64,000 nt of DNA from Prevotella sp. UBA2711 (lineage in GTDB: Bacteria; Bacteroidota; Bacteroidia; Bacteroidales; Bacteroidaceae): the NCBI GenBank assembly GCA_002354095.1, contig DEKX01000019.1, forward strand, positions 199,148 through 263,147, written 5' to 3'. A program made the position numbers and the translations under genes. Shown in pieces: positions 1 through 7,800 of this stretch; the first letter of the stretch is position 1; the number at the start of each line of letters is the position of its first letter. The notes beneath the pieces are model-generated. The model had not been told where the DNA came from, made no database searches, and saw only the letters and a list, made by a program, of their open reading frames with translations.

Positions 1-532
1 CAGAATAAGTGGTCAGACCTGTATAGTGGGCATAGAGACCTACCGTTGTGTAGCCCTTGTATGTAGCAATACATTCGTGCATTTGACGCTCCAGCTTGTC
101 TTGGTCAGCCAGTATTTCAAGCGAGTTGGGCAATTTAGCCCGACGGAATCCCTCGAGCCATTTCTCCACTTCCCGGTTCCATCGTTTACCGGGGTTATAT
201 TCCACTCCGTCGAATCTCACATCACGGTCGGTCACTTCGTCGGGATCGGTGATGGGACGGGTGAGAAACAGTTTTGGGGCAAACGTGCCAATCGGTGTCT
301 CAACCCGATAGCCCTCTGCCAGATAGAATCCGACAGCTCTCAGAAACGTATCGAAGGCGCGTTGCAGTTCGCCATAGCGTAGCGAATAATATTTATCGCA
401 TCGGTCTTGCAGTTCCTCGAAGGTCATTTTAAGTCCGCTTTTAGGGCGAACATACACTAAGTTCTTTCCATTGGCGCCTTTCGCTGGGGTAGGATGCACC
501 TCATACCACATTCCTTTGTTCTTTCTTGGCAT
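1..532 (-). CDS. HU-like DNA-binding protein, 3' end outside window
   Basis: The minus strand is open from an ATG at 532 to the window edge (177 codons seen, no stop), beginning MPRKNKGMWYEVHPTPAKG. Residues about 35-95 (ELQDRCDKYYSLRYGELQ, then AFDTFLRAVGFYLAEGYRV and TPIGTFAPKL) have the helix pair followed by a beta-arm that is typical of the HU/IHF-like proteins common in Bacteroidales. Family members bind DNA; a specific role is not known. The C-terminal part is missing, so the full length cannot be judged. It is divergent from the gatC-like gene, and a -7 box on the minus strand at 556-563 supports this start. Confidence 0.68.
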   Translation of the reverse strand, partial: MPRKNKGMWYEVHPTPAKGANGKNLVYVRPKSGLKMTFEELQDRCDKYYSLRYGELQRAFDTFLRAVGFYLAEGYRVETPIGTFAPKLFLTRPITDPDEVTDRDVRFDGVEYNPGKRWNREVEKWLEGFRRAKLPNSLEILADQDKLERQMHECIATYKGYTTVGLYAHYTGLTTYS

Positions 533-555
533 AGCTGTGATTTTTAATAATTGCG

Positions 556-563
556 CAAAGGTA
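556..563 (-). promoter_or_regulatory. -7 promoter box for the HU-like gene
   Basis: TACCTTTG on the minus strand matches the Bacteroidota -7 consensus TAnnTTTG, 23 bases before the ATG at 532. A TTTG at 578-581 (minus) is only 14 bp away, short of the usual 19-21, so the -33 part is unclear. Confidence 0.5.
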
Positions 564-608
564 GTGAAAAAAAACAGCAAATTGTAAGGAGTTTGCTATT
601 TTTTTTAT

Positions 609-616
609 TATCTTTG
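609..616 (+). promoter_or_regulatory. -7 promoter box for the gatC-kduI-exuT operon
   Basis: TATCTTTG matches TAnnTTTG and lies 48 bases before the gatC-like ATG. No well-spaced TTTG is visible upstream. It is back to back with the minus-strand box at 556-563. Confidence 0.5.
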
Positions 617-664
617 CATCCGAATATACTAAAACAATTAGAAATAGCTATTTTAAATTAGACA

Positions 665-2038
665 ATGGAACAAGTCTTTAGTTACATTATTAGCCTTGGT
701 GCCAGCGTGATGATGCCTATCCTGTTTACCATCATCGGACTGTGTATCGGCATGAAGTTTGGTAAGTCATTGAAATCGGGCCTCTATGTGGGTGTGGGTT
801 TTGTTGGTCTGGGTATCGTAACAGCCCTGCTGACCACGAACTTTGGTTCGCCGCTGAGTGAGATTTCCAAACTCTACGACCTGCAATTGGGTGTGTTCGA
901 CATGGGATGGCCTGCAGCTGCGGCTGTGGCTTATAATACGGCAGTGGGCGCACTGATTATCCCTATCTGTCTGGGTGTCAATTTCCTGTTGCTGATTACG
1001 GGTTGCACGCGTACCGTTAATATCGACCTATGGAACTACTGGCATTTTGCCTTTATCGGTGCCGTGGCTTATTTCGTGATGGGTGAGAGCTTGGCATGGG
1101 GCTATTTCGCTGCCATCGTCTGCTATATCATCACACTGGTGATGGCCGACCTGACGGCAGATAAATTCCAAAGCTACTATGAGGATATGGAGGGTATCTC
1201 CATTCCACAGCCTTTCTGTCAGAGTTTTACACCGTTTGCCATCGGTATCAACTGGCTGTTGGACCGTATTCCTGGCTTCTCGAAGCTCGACATCGATGCC
1301 GAAGGACTGAAGAAGAAGTTCGGTGTGCTGGGCGAACCCATCGTACTGGGTGTGATTGTGGGTGCCTTGATTGGTGCCGTTGCCCAGTTGGATATCAAAA
1401 AAGTGATGTTCTTAGGTGTGACAATGGGTGCCGTGATGGAGCTGATTCCCCGCATTACCCGTCTGTTCATCGACGGACTGAAACCTATCGCAGAGAAGAC
1501 ACAGGAAGTGGTGCAGAAGAAGTGGGCAGGCAAGAAGGTGTATATCGGTATGTCGCCTGCATTGGTGATTGGACATCCCACCACGCTTGTCGCCTCGCTG
1601 ATACTGATTCCATTGGCATTGCTGATGGCTGTCGTGTTGCCCGGTAACGAGTTCCTGCCACTGGCTTCGCTGGCTGGTATGTTCTATGTCTTCGTGATGG
1701 TGCTGCCTTATACAAAAGGTAATGTAGTGAAGACCCTGATTATCGGTATCGTGGCAGTGGGCATCGGTCTGTGGTTTGTCACCGATATGGCAACAGCCTT
1801 TACTCAAGCAGCCCAGACGGTATATGCCCAGACACAGGACCCTGCCGCCAAGATTCCTGAGGGATTTCAGGCCGGTGCCCTTGATTTCGCATCGAGCCTC
1901 TTTGGATGGGTTATCTATAAGTGTGTGAACAACCTGCAATGGATTGGAGCCGGTGTGCTGACCATTATCACGCTCTGCATGGTGTTCTGGAACCGTCAGC
2001 GGATAGCTAAGGAAGAGTTGAAAGGATTGAAGGATTGA
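665..2038 (+). CDS. gatC: Orphan PTS galactitol-type permease, IIC component
   Basis: The 457-residue product is a polytopic inner-membrane protein (about ten hydrophobic segments) resembling the EIIC-GatC family, which in other phyla moves galactitol or related polyols with PEP-dependent phosphorylation by IIA and IIB. No IIA, IIB, EI or HPr gene lies nearby, and Bacteroidota generally lack the PTS, so the protein probably works as a non-phosphorylating carrier; that is inference. It is followed by kduI and an ExuT-like gene, suggesting a hexuronate or related sugar acid as substrate. The last codons and the stop lie in a tandem 8-bp repeat (2023-2070), so the C-terminal tail KGLKD is partly repeat-encoded. 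Confidence 0.8.
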   Translation: MEQVFSYIISLGASVMMPILFTIIGLCIGMKFGKSLKSGLYVGVGFVGLGIVTALLTTNFGSPLSEISKLYDLQLGVFDMGWPAAAAVAYNTAVGALIIPICLGVNFLLLITGCTRTVNIDLWNYWHFAFIGAVAYFVMGESLAWGYFAAIVCYIITLVMADLTADKFQSYYEDMEGISIPQPFCQSFTPFAIGINWLLDRIPGFSKLDIDAEGLKKKFGVLGEPIVLGVIVGALIGAVAQLDIKKVMFLGVTMGAVMELIPRITRLFIDGLKPIAEKTQEVVQKKWAGKKVYIGMSPALVIGHPTTLVASLILIPLALLMAVVLPGNEFLPLASLAGMFYVFVMVLPYTKGNVVKTLIIGIVAVGIGLWFVTDMATAFTQAAQTVYAQTQDPAAKIPEGFQAGALDFASSLFGWVIYKCVNNLQWIGAGVLTIITLCMVFWNRQRIAKEELKGLKD

Positions 2039-2070
2039 AGGATTGAAGAATTGAAGGATTGAAGGATTGA
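2023..2070 (+). repeat. Six tandem copies of an 8-bp unit, AGGATTGA
   Basis: Six head-to-tail copies, five exact and one with A for G (AGAATTGA at 2047-2054). The array starts inside the gatC-like gene, supplies its TGA stop and runs to within 24 bp of the kduI start. Because 8 is not a multiple of 3, gain or loss of units in the first two copies would change the last residues of the permease; later copies would only change the spacing to kduI. Confidence 0.9.
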
Positions 2071-2093
2071 AATAATTATACAGTAATAAAACA

Positions 2094-3080
2094 ATGAAAA
2101 AGACAATTTTGACATTCATGCTTATGGGAACAGTTGTTGCCGGTTCTGCACAGCAGAACATGAATTTCCAAACGGCTTGTCATCCTGCCGATGTGAAGCA
2201 CTATGACACGCAGACACTGCGCGACCGTTTCGTGATGGAGAAGGTGATGGTAGCCGATGAGATTAATCTGACTTACTCGATGTACGACCGCTTTATCTAT
2301 GGCGGTGCCATGCCTGTCACCAAGGATTTGAAGTTGGAGACACACCCGCAGTTGCGTGCCGACTATTTCATGCGCAATCGTGAGTTGGGTATCATCAACA
2401 CTGGTGGCGACGGAGTCGTGATTGTTGACGGACAGGAATATCCCTTGGGCTACAGCGAGGCATTGTATGTCGGTCGTGGCTGGCTGGGTAAGGATAAGGA
2501 CGGTAAGGATATCGACTCAAACAAAGAGGTTATCTTCCGTTCGAAGAATCCTCAGAAACCTGCCAAGTTCTACCTGAATTCGGCTACTGCCCACAAGCAT
2601 TATAAGACCCAATGGGTGACGCTGGATGGTCGTAAGAACGGTAAGGTGCAGTCGCTGAAGGCTACCATTATCGGTACGAAAGACAAGCCGTTAGGCACCT
2701 TGGCAGAGAGCAATCAGCGTACCATCAACCAGTTGATTGTGAACACTTCGCTGGAAGAGGGCCCCTGCCAGTTGCAGATGGGCTTGACCCAGTTGCAGGA
2801 GGGTAGTGTATGGAACACGATGCCCCCTCACACACATGGTCGCCGCATTGAGGCTTACTACTATTTCAATGTGCCCGAGGGTCAGCAGGTGAGCCATATC
2901 ATGGGTGAACCTCAGGAAACCCGTGTGGTTTGGTTGAAGAACGAGCAGGCTATCATGTCGCCAGAATGGAGCATCCACTGTGCTTCTGCCACCTATTATT
3001 ATACCTTCATCTGGGGTATGGCTGGCGAGAATCTGAATTACAACGACAAGGATAACATTCCTGTTGGAGACTTGAGATAA
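2094..3080 (+). CDS. kduI: 5-keto-4-deoxyuronate isomerase with signal peptide
   Basis: KduI converts 5-keto-4-deoxyuronate to 3-deoxy-D-glycero-2,5-hexodiulosonate in pectin and uronate breakdown. The cupin metal site is present: His246, His248 and Glu253 in HTHGRRIE, and His295 in WSIHCAS, each exactly 50 positions beyond the metal ligands of E. coli KduI (His196, His198, Glu203, His245). The product has 328 residues rather than about 280. The extra length is a signal peptide (MKKTILTFMLMGTVVAGSAQQ) plus an insertion near residues 130-145. A periplasmic enzyme is therefore predicted, which is unusual, since KduI is normally cytoplasmic. It sits between the IIC-like and ExuT-like transporters in one operon. 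Confidence 0.9.
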   Translation: MKKTILTFMLMGTVVAGSAQQNMNFQTACHPADVKHYDTQTLRDRFVMEKVMVADEINLTYSMYDRFIYGGAMPVTKDLKLETHPQLRADYFMRNRELGIINTGGDGVVIVDGQEYPLGYSEALYVGRGWLGKDKDGKDIDSNKEVIFRSKNPQKPAKFYLNSATAHKHYKTQWVTLDGRKNGKVQSLKATIIGTKDKPLGTLAESNQRTINQLIVNTSLEEGPCQLQMGLTQLQEGSVWNTMPPHTHGRRIEAYYYFNVPEGQQVSHIMGEPQETRVVWLKNEQAIMSPEWSIHCASATYYYTFIWGMAGENLNYNDKDNIPVGDLR

Positions 3081-3107
3081 TCGAAAAACCGAAAAAACTA
3101 AAATATT

Positions 3108-4562
3108 ATGGCTCCTGTACAAACTACTAAAATGTCCAACTTCCGTTGGGTTATCTGTGCGCTGCTGTTCCTGGCAACCACAGTCAATTACATGGACCGT
3201 CAGGTCTTGTCACTTACATGGAAGGACTTTATCGCTCCAGAATTCCACTGGACCGATGCAGACTATGGTACCATTACGGGTCTGTTCTCCCTGTTCTATG
3301 CTATTGCCAACCTCTTTGCAGGTAAGTTCATTGACTGGATGGGCACTAAGAAAGGTTACCTCATCGCCATCTTTGTATGGTCAACTGGTGCGGTGCTCCA
3401 TGCCGGTTGCGGATGGGCTGCCATGAAGATTGAGGGTTACGACAGCATCGAGGCCCTGCGCATGGTGCAGGCAGGAAGTGATGCCGCTGTTGCCATTGCC
3501 ACTATCTCCGTATGGCTGTTCCTCAGCTGTCGTCTGATTCTGGCAGTCGGTGAGGCAGGTAACTTCCCCGCAGCAATCAAGGCTACTGCCGAATATTTCC
3601 CAGCAAAAGACCGTGCTTTCTCCACCTCTATCTTTAACAGCGGTGCTTCTGTAGGTGCATTGGCAGCTCCTGCCACTATTCCTCTGTTGGCACGTGCCTG
3701 GGGTTGGGAAATGGCATTCATTATTATCGGTGTACTGGGTTATGTATGGATGGGTCTGTGGATGTGGCTCTACGAGAAACCACGTCAGAACAAGCGTGTC
3801 AACCAAGCCGAGTTGAACTACATCGAACAGGATAATGACATCGCAGAGGTTCAAGACCGCGATGTAGCGAAAGAAGAGAAAGCTATTCCTTTCTTCCAGT
3901 GCTTCTCTTACAAACAGACATGGGCATTCCTTGTTGGTAAGTTCATGACGGACGGTGTGTGGTGGTTCTTCCTGTTCTGGGCTCCAGCCTATTTCAGTGA
4001 CCAATATGGCTATACCTCCGATTCAGCAATGGGTATTCTGTTGATCTTTACCCTCTACTTCATTGTGACCGTACTCTCCATTGGTGGCGGTTATCTGCCT
4101 AAGTACTTCGTTGAGAAGAAAGGAATGAATCCTTATCTGGGTCGTATGCGTGCCATGTTGATTTTCGCATGCTTCCCCGTATTGGGTCTTTTCGCACAGC
4201 CTCTTGGTGCTTACAGCGCATGGTGGCCTGCTATTCTGATTGGTCTGCTGGGTGCGGGTCATCAGGCATGGTCAGCCAACCTCTTCTCCACGATTGGCGA
4301 CATGTTCCCCAAATCAACCATCGGTACTATCGTAGGTCTTGGAACCATGACCGGTGGCTTGGGTTCTATGGCTATTAATATGGGTTCCGGTGAGTTCTTC
4401 ACCTGGGCATCAGAACAGGGTGCAGCCTTCTCGTTCTTCGGCTTCGAAGGCAAACCGGCTGCCTATATGGTAGTGTTCTGCATCTGTGCCGTAGCCTACC
4501 TGATAGGCTGGTGCATCATGAAGACTTTGGTTCCAAAGTATAAGCCAATTATCTTAGATTAA
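3108..4562 (+). CDS. exuT: ExuT-like hexuronate MFS transporter
   Basis: A 484-residue major facilitator with about twelve membrane segments. The start of TM1 (NYMDRQVLSL) and the loop FIDWMGTKKGYLIAI match the anion:cation symporter (ACS) branch that includes ExuT, which takes up galacturonate and glucuronate with protons. An insert after TM3 (residues about 100-125, AAMKIEGYDSIEALRMVQ) lengthens a loop. It is 27 bp after kduI and last in the operon, with a terminator at 4591. The substrate is inferred from family and neighbours. A second Met at position 9 is an alternative start. Confidence 0.85.
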   Translation: MAPVQTTKMSNFRWVICALLFLATTVNYMDRQVLSLTWKDFIAPEFHWTDADYGTITGLFSLFYAIANLFAGKFIDWMGTKKGYLIAIFVWSTGAVLHAGCGWAAMKIEGYDSIEALRMVQAGSDAAVAIATISVWLFLSCRLILAVGEAGNFPAAIKATAEYFPAKDRAFSTSIFNSGASVGALAAPATIPLLARAWGWEMAFIIIGVLGYVWMGLWMWLYEKPRQNKRVNQAELNYIEQDNDIAEVQDRDVAKEEKAIPFFQCFSYKQTWAFLVGKFMTDGVWWFFLFWAPAYFSDQYGYTSDSAMGILLIFTLYFIVTVLSIGGGYLPKYFVEKKGMNPYLGRMRAMLIFACFPVLGLFAQPLGAYSAWWPAILIGLLGAGHQAWSANLFSTIGDMFPKSTIGTIVGLGTMTGGLGSMAINMGSGEFFTWASEQGAAFSFFGFEGKPAAYMVVFCICAVAYLIGWCIMKTLVPKYKPIILD

Positions 4563-4590
4563 TGCTATAAGCACAAGCGTGTTTTTATTG

Positions 4591-4623
4591 AAGGACCCGG
4601 ACAGATGTTCGGGTCCTTTTTGA
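4591..4623 (+). terminator. Rho-independent terminator after exuT
   Basis: Arms AAGGACCCG (4591-4599) and CGGGTCCTT (4610-4618) with a 10-nt loop, followed by T residues. It closes the gatC-kduI-exuT operon. Confidence 0.88.
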
Positions 4624-4707
4624 TGTAATTCTCTTGATATACATTATTAATTATTAAAGCAATTTAAAATTTTCGGAGAAACGTATGAGAGTATGCAGGC
4701 TTTTTTG

Positions 4708-4715
4708 TAATTTTG
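4708..4715 (+). promoter_or_regulatory. -7 promoter box for the purH-like gene and mre operon
   Basis: TAATTTTG matches TAnnTTTG, 40 bases before the ATG at 4756. The rest of 4624-4755 is AT-rich and shows no other feature. Confidence 0.5.
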
Positions 4716-4755
4716 CATCGTTTTTCGTAAGAGATTTATATAACGTTATATTTTT

Positions 4756-5349
4756 ATGGCAGATACAAAAAAGATTAAGACAGCCCTTATCTCAGTTTTT
4801 CATAAAGATGGGCTGGAAGAGTTGTTGAAGAAACTGAATGACGAGGGTGTGAAGTTCTTGTCAACAGGTGGTACACAGACTTTCATCGAGAGTCTTGGTT
4901 ATGATTGCGAGAAAGTGGAGAATGTAACCACTTATCCTTCTATTCTGGGCGGACGCGTGAAGACCCTGCATCCAAAAGTGTTTGGAGGTATTCTGGGACG
5001 TCGTGAGAATGAGGGCGACCGTCAGCAGATGGCTCAGTATGAGATTCCTGAGATTGACCTGGTGATTGTTGATCTCTATCCATTTGAGCAGACCGTAGCC
5101 AGTGGTGCTTCTGAGGAAGATATCATCGAGAAGATTGATATCGGCGGTATTTCGCTGATTCGCGCTGGTGCTAAGAATTTCAATGATGTTGTGATTGTGC
5201 CTTCTAAGGCAGAATACAGTCTGCTGCTGGATATCCTGAACAAGCAGGGCGCAGAGACTACCAAGGCTCAGCGTCGTGAATTTGCCACACGTGCCTTTGG
5301 CGTGAGCAGTCATTATGATACTGCTATCAATGCTTGGTTTAAGAAGTAA
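4756..5349 (+). CDS. purH: Stand-alone IMP cyclohydrolase domain (PurH N-terminal type)
   Basis: All 197 residues match the N-terminal, MGS-like IMP cyclohydrolase half of PurH: KTALISVFHKDG, FLSTGGT, GGRVKTLHPKVFGGIL, DLVIVDLYPFE and IDIGGISLIRA are all present. This half closes FAICAR to IMP, the last step of purine synthesis. The AICAR transformylase half (about 310 residues in bifunctional PurH) is absent: the gene stops after AFGVSSHYDTAINAWFKK, the natural domain boundary. No frameshifted remainder follows, because mreB begins 42 bp later. The transformylase must be encoded elsewhere. Co-direction with mreB suggests readthrough into the rod-shape operon. Confidence 0.85.
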   Translation: MADTKKIKTALISVFHKDGLEELLKKLNDEGVKFLSTGGTQTFIESLGYDCEKVENVTTYPSILGGRVKTLHPKVFGGILGRRENEGDRQQMAQYEIPEIDLVIVDLYPFEQTVASGASEEDIIEKIDIGGISLIRAGAKNFNDVVIVPSKAEYSLLLDILNKQGAETTKAQRREFATRAFGVSSHYDTAINAWFKK

Positions 5350-5391
5350 TCATCAAGTTCAAAAATTTAAGTTCAAAGATTAAAGAATTAT

Positions 5392-6414
5392 ATGGGATTT
5401 TTTAGTTTTGTCCAAGAGTTAGCCATGGACCTGGGAACGGCTAATACGATTATTATCAGCGATGACAAGATCGTAGTTGACGAGCCGTCGGTAGTAGCCC
5501 TTGATCGTCGTACAGACAAGATGATAGCTGTAGGCAACGATGCCAAGATGATGTATGAGAAAACGCATGATAACATTCGTACCATCCGCCCTCTGCGCGA
5601 CGGTGTGATAGCCGACTTCTCTGCATGCGAACAAATGATGCGTGGTCTGATTAAGATGGTGCATACAGGCAGTCGCCTGTTCTCGCCCTCTCTGCGTATG
5701 GTGATTGGTGTTCCTTCAGGTTCTACTGAGGTGGAGCTTCGTGCCGTGCGTGATTCAGCAGAACATGCTGATGGACGTGATGTCTATCTGATTTTCGAAC
5801 CGATGGCAGCTGCTATCGGTATCGGTATTGATGTGGAGGCTCCGGAAGGCAATATGATTGTTGATATCGGTGGTGGTTCAACGGAGATTGCTGTTATTTC
5901 GCTGGGTGGTATCGTGAGCAACAACTCTATCCGTACTGCTGGTGACGACCTGACTGCCGATATCCAGGAGTATATGGCTCGTCAGCACAACGTGAAGGTT
6001 TCTGAGCGCATGGCTGAGCGTATCAAGATTAATGTTGGTTCTGCACTGACTGATTTGGGCGATGAGGCTCCGGATGACTACGTGGTTCATGGACCAAACC
6101 GTATTACCGCACTGCCTATGGAGGTACCTGTATGCTATCAGGAAATTGCCCATTGTATTGATAAGACGGTAGCCAAGATTGAGAATGCAGTACTCTCTGC
6201 CTTGGAGAATACACCTCCTGAGCTTTATGCCGACATCGTGAAGAATGGTATTTGGCTGACTGGTGGTGGAGCCCTGTTGCGTGGATTGGACAAGCGTCTG
6301 ACCGATAAAATCAATATCCAGTTCCATATTGCCGAGGATCCATTGCATTCAGTAGCCAAAGGTGCTGGTATTGCCCTGAAGAATGTAGATCGTTTCTCAT
6401 TCTTGATGCGATAA
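5392..6414 (+). CDS. mreB: Rod shape-determining protein MreB
   Basis: MreB is the bacterial actin that forms membrane-bound filaments guiding lateral peptidoglycan synthesis. The 340-residue product has the actin-fold signatures: MDLGTANTIII (phosphate 1), VIGVPSGSTEVELRAV, FEPMAAAIGIGIDV, MIVDIGGGSTEIAVISLGG (phosphate 2) and IWLTGGGALLRGLD (adenosine motif). The short N-terminus MGFFSFVQE suits membrane binding. It is first in the mreBCD-mrdA-rodA cluster, 9 bp before mreC. The 42-bp gap before it holds two copies of AAGTTCAAA. Confidence 0.96.
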   Translation: MGFFSFVQELAMDLGTANTIIISDDKIVVDEPSVVALDRRTDKMIAVGNDAKMMYEKTHDNIRTIRPLRDGVIADFSACEQMMRGLIKMVHTGSRLFSPSLRMVIGVPSGSTEVELRAVRDSAEHADGRDVYLIFEPMAAAIGIGIDVEAPEGNMIVDIGGGSTEIAVISLGGIVSNNSIRTAGDDLTADIQEYMARQHNVKVSERMAERIKINVGSALTDLGDEAPDDYVVHGPNRITALPMEVPVCYQEIAHCIDKTVAKIENAVLSALENTPPELYADIVKNGIWLTGGGALLRGLDKRLTDKINIQFHIAEDPLHSVAKGAGIALKNVDRFSFLMR

Positions 6415-6423
6415 GAATAGAAG

Positions 6424-7287
6424 ATGCAGAACCTGCTGGAGTTCCTACAGAAATACCATCACTGGTTTCTTTTCGTCTTGCTGGAAGTGATCAGCTTGGT
6501 TATGCTGTTTCAGTATAACAGCTATCACAACAGCGTATGGCTTTCTACTGCCAATGCGGCAGTAGGCAGCATTAACGAGGGGAGGGCAGAGATGGAGTCG
6601 TACTTCTCGCTCTCAAAGATGAACGAGGGGCTGACGACGCGTAATTTCTATTTGGAGCGCCAGTTGGCTCAGATGCGTCGTCTCTATAAAGAGGCAACCG
6701 GCGATACTGCTGTCGTGCGTGACGAGATGCAGTTTCTGAAACAGTATCATCTGGTGCCTGCTAAGGTTGTCACCAACGAACTCAACCGTCCTGACAATTT
6801 GTTGACTATCAACAAGGGTTCTGCTGATGGAATTGAAGTGGGAATGGGTGTAGCCTGCGGACAAGGTGTGGTGGGTGTTACTTATTTGGTTTCCGACCAT
6901 TATACCGTATTGATTCCCGTACTGAATACCTCATCGCGTATCAGTTGCGCTATCCGTAGTCATAACTATTTCGGAGTGTTGCGCTGGGACGGTAAAGACG
7001 CTGGTGTGGCGTACTTGGAGGATATTCCCCGTCATGCTCGTTTCAAACGTGGCGATTGGGTGGAGACCAACGGCTATTCCTCCATATTCCCCCCAGGAGT
7101 ATTAGTAGGTAAGATAGAGACGGTGTATAATTCAGCTGACGGTTTGTCGTATAGAGTAAAAGTCCGTCTGTCAACGGATTTCGGCAGGTTGCGTGATGTC
7201 GTGGTCATCAACGACCCCACTGTAGCCGAGCGAGCCCGCTTGTTGCAGTCGGCACGCGACTCCTTGAAATTGAATGTAAAAGAGTAG
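6424..7287 (+). CDS. mreC: Rod shape-determining protein MreC
   Basis: MreC spans the inner membrane once and links MreB to PBP2 and RodA in the periplasm. The 287-residue product has one N-terminal membrane segment (about residues 13-31), a helical stretch around 50-90 that probably forms the dimer coiled coil, and the double beta-barrel domain with KVVTNELNRPDNLLTINKG, then GMGVACGQGVVGVTYLVSDHYT. The last turn GRLRDVVVINDP is also typical. It lies 9 bp after mreB and 6 bp before mreD. Confidence 0.94.
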   Translation: MQNLLEFLQKYHHWFLFVLLEVISLVMLFQYNSYHNSVWLSTANAAVGSINEGRAEMESYFSLSKMNEGLTTRNFYLERQLAQMRRLYKEATGDTAVVRDEMQFLKQYHLVPAKVVTNELNRPDNLLTINKGSADGIEVGMGVACGQGVVGVTYLVSDHYTVLIPVLNTSSRISCAIRSHNYFGVLRWDGKDAGVAYLEDIPRHARFKRGDWVETNGYSSIFPPGVLVGKIETVYNSADGLSYRVKVRLSTDFGRLRDVVVINDPTVAERARLLQSARDSLKLNVKE

Positions 7288-7293
7288 AAAAGA

Positions 7294-7800
7294 ATGTCGG
7301 TAGATGTATTGAAACGAGCAGGGTTGTTCATCGTTTTTGCCTTGGCACAAGTGATGTTCTTAGGTCGAATCCATTTGTTTGGGTGCGCCACTCCGCTACT
7401 TTATGTCTATTTTGTGATTCTTTTCCCACGCAATTATCCTAAATGGGCCATTCTGCTATGGAGTTTCTCTTTAGGATTGATTATTGATATTTTCTTTAAT
7501 ACTCCAGGATTAGCAGCTGCTACCATGACACTGTTGGCCGTCGTGCAGCCTTATTATCTTGAGATGTTTGTGTCGCGCGAGGATTTCGAAGAGCTGAAAC
7601 CCACCATGAAGAACCTTGGGGTGGTGAAGTATCTGTATTACTCAATTGTGTTGACACTGCTCTATTGCGTGGTATTCTTTACGCTGGAATCGTTCAGTTT
7701 CTTTGATTTGGGAGAATGGCTGAGGTGTGTAATAGGCAGTACGGCTATTACTTTGGTACTGATATTGACGTTTGAGAGTGTAACCAGCCGACAGCAATGA
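7294..7800 (+). CDS. mreD: Rod shape-determining protein MreD
   Basis: A 168-residue hydrophobic protein with about five or six membrane segments, of the length expected for MreD, the membrane partner of MreC in the elongasome. Sequence conservation in MreD is low, so the call rests mainly on hydropathy and on position between mreC and mrdA. Its stop overlaps the mrdA start as ATGA (7797-7800), which indicates translational coupling. Confidence 0.88.
   Translation: MSVDVLKRAGLFIVFALAQVMFLGRIHLFGCATPLLYVYFVILFPRNYPKWAILLWSFSLGLIIDIFFNTPGLAAATMTLLAVVQPYYLEMFVSREDFEELKPTMKNLGVVKYLYYSIVLTLLYCVVFFTLESFSFFDLGEWLRCVIGSTAITLVLILTFESVTSRQQ

Noticed and set aside
1412..2161. Minus-strand frame over gatC and kduI
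   Set aside because: Its N-terminal part is built from the 8-bp repeat and the rest is antisense to the permease.
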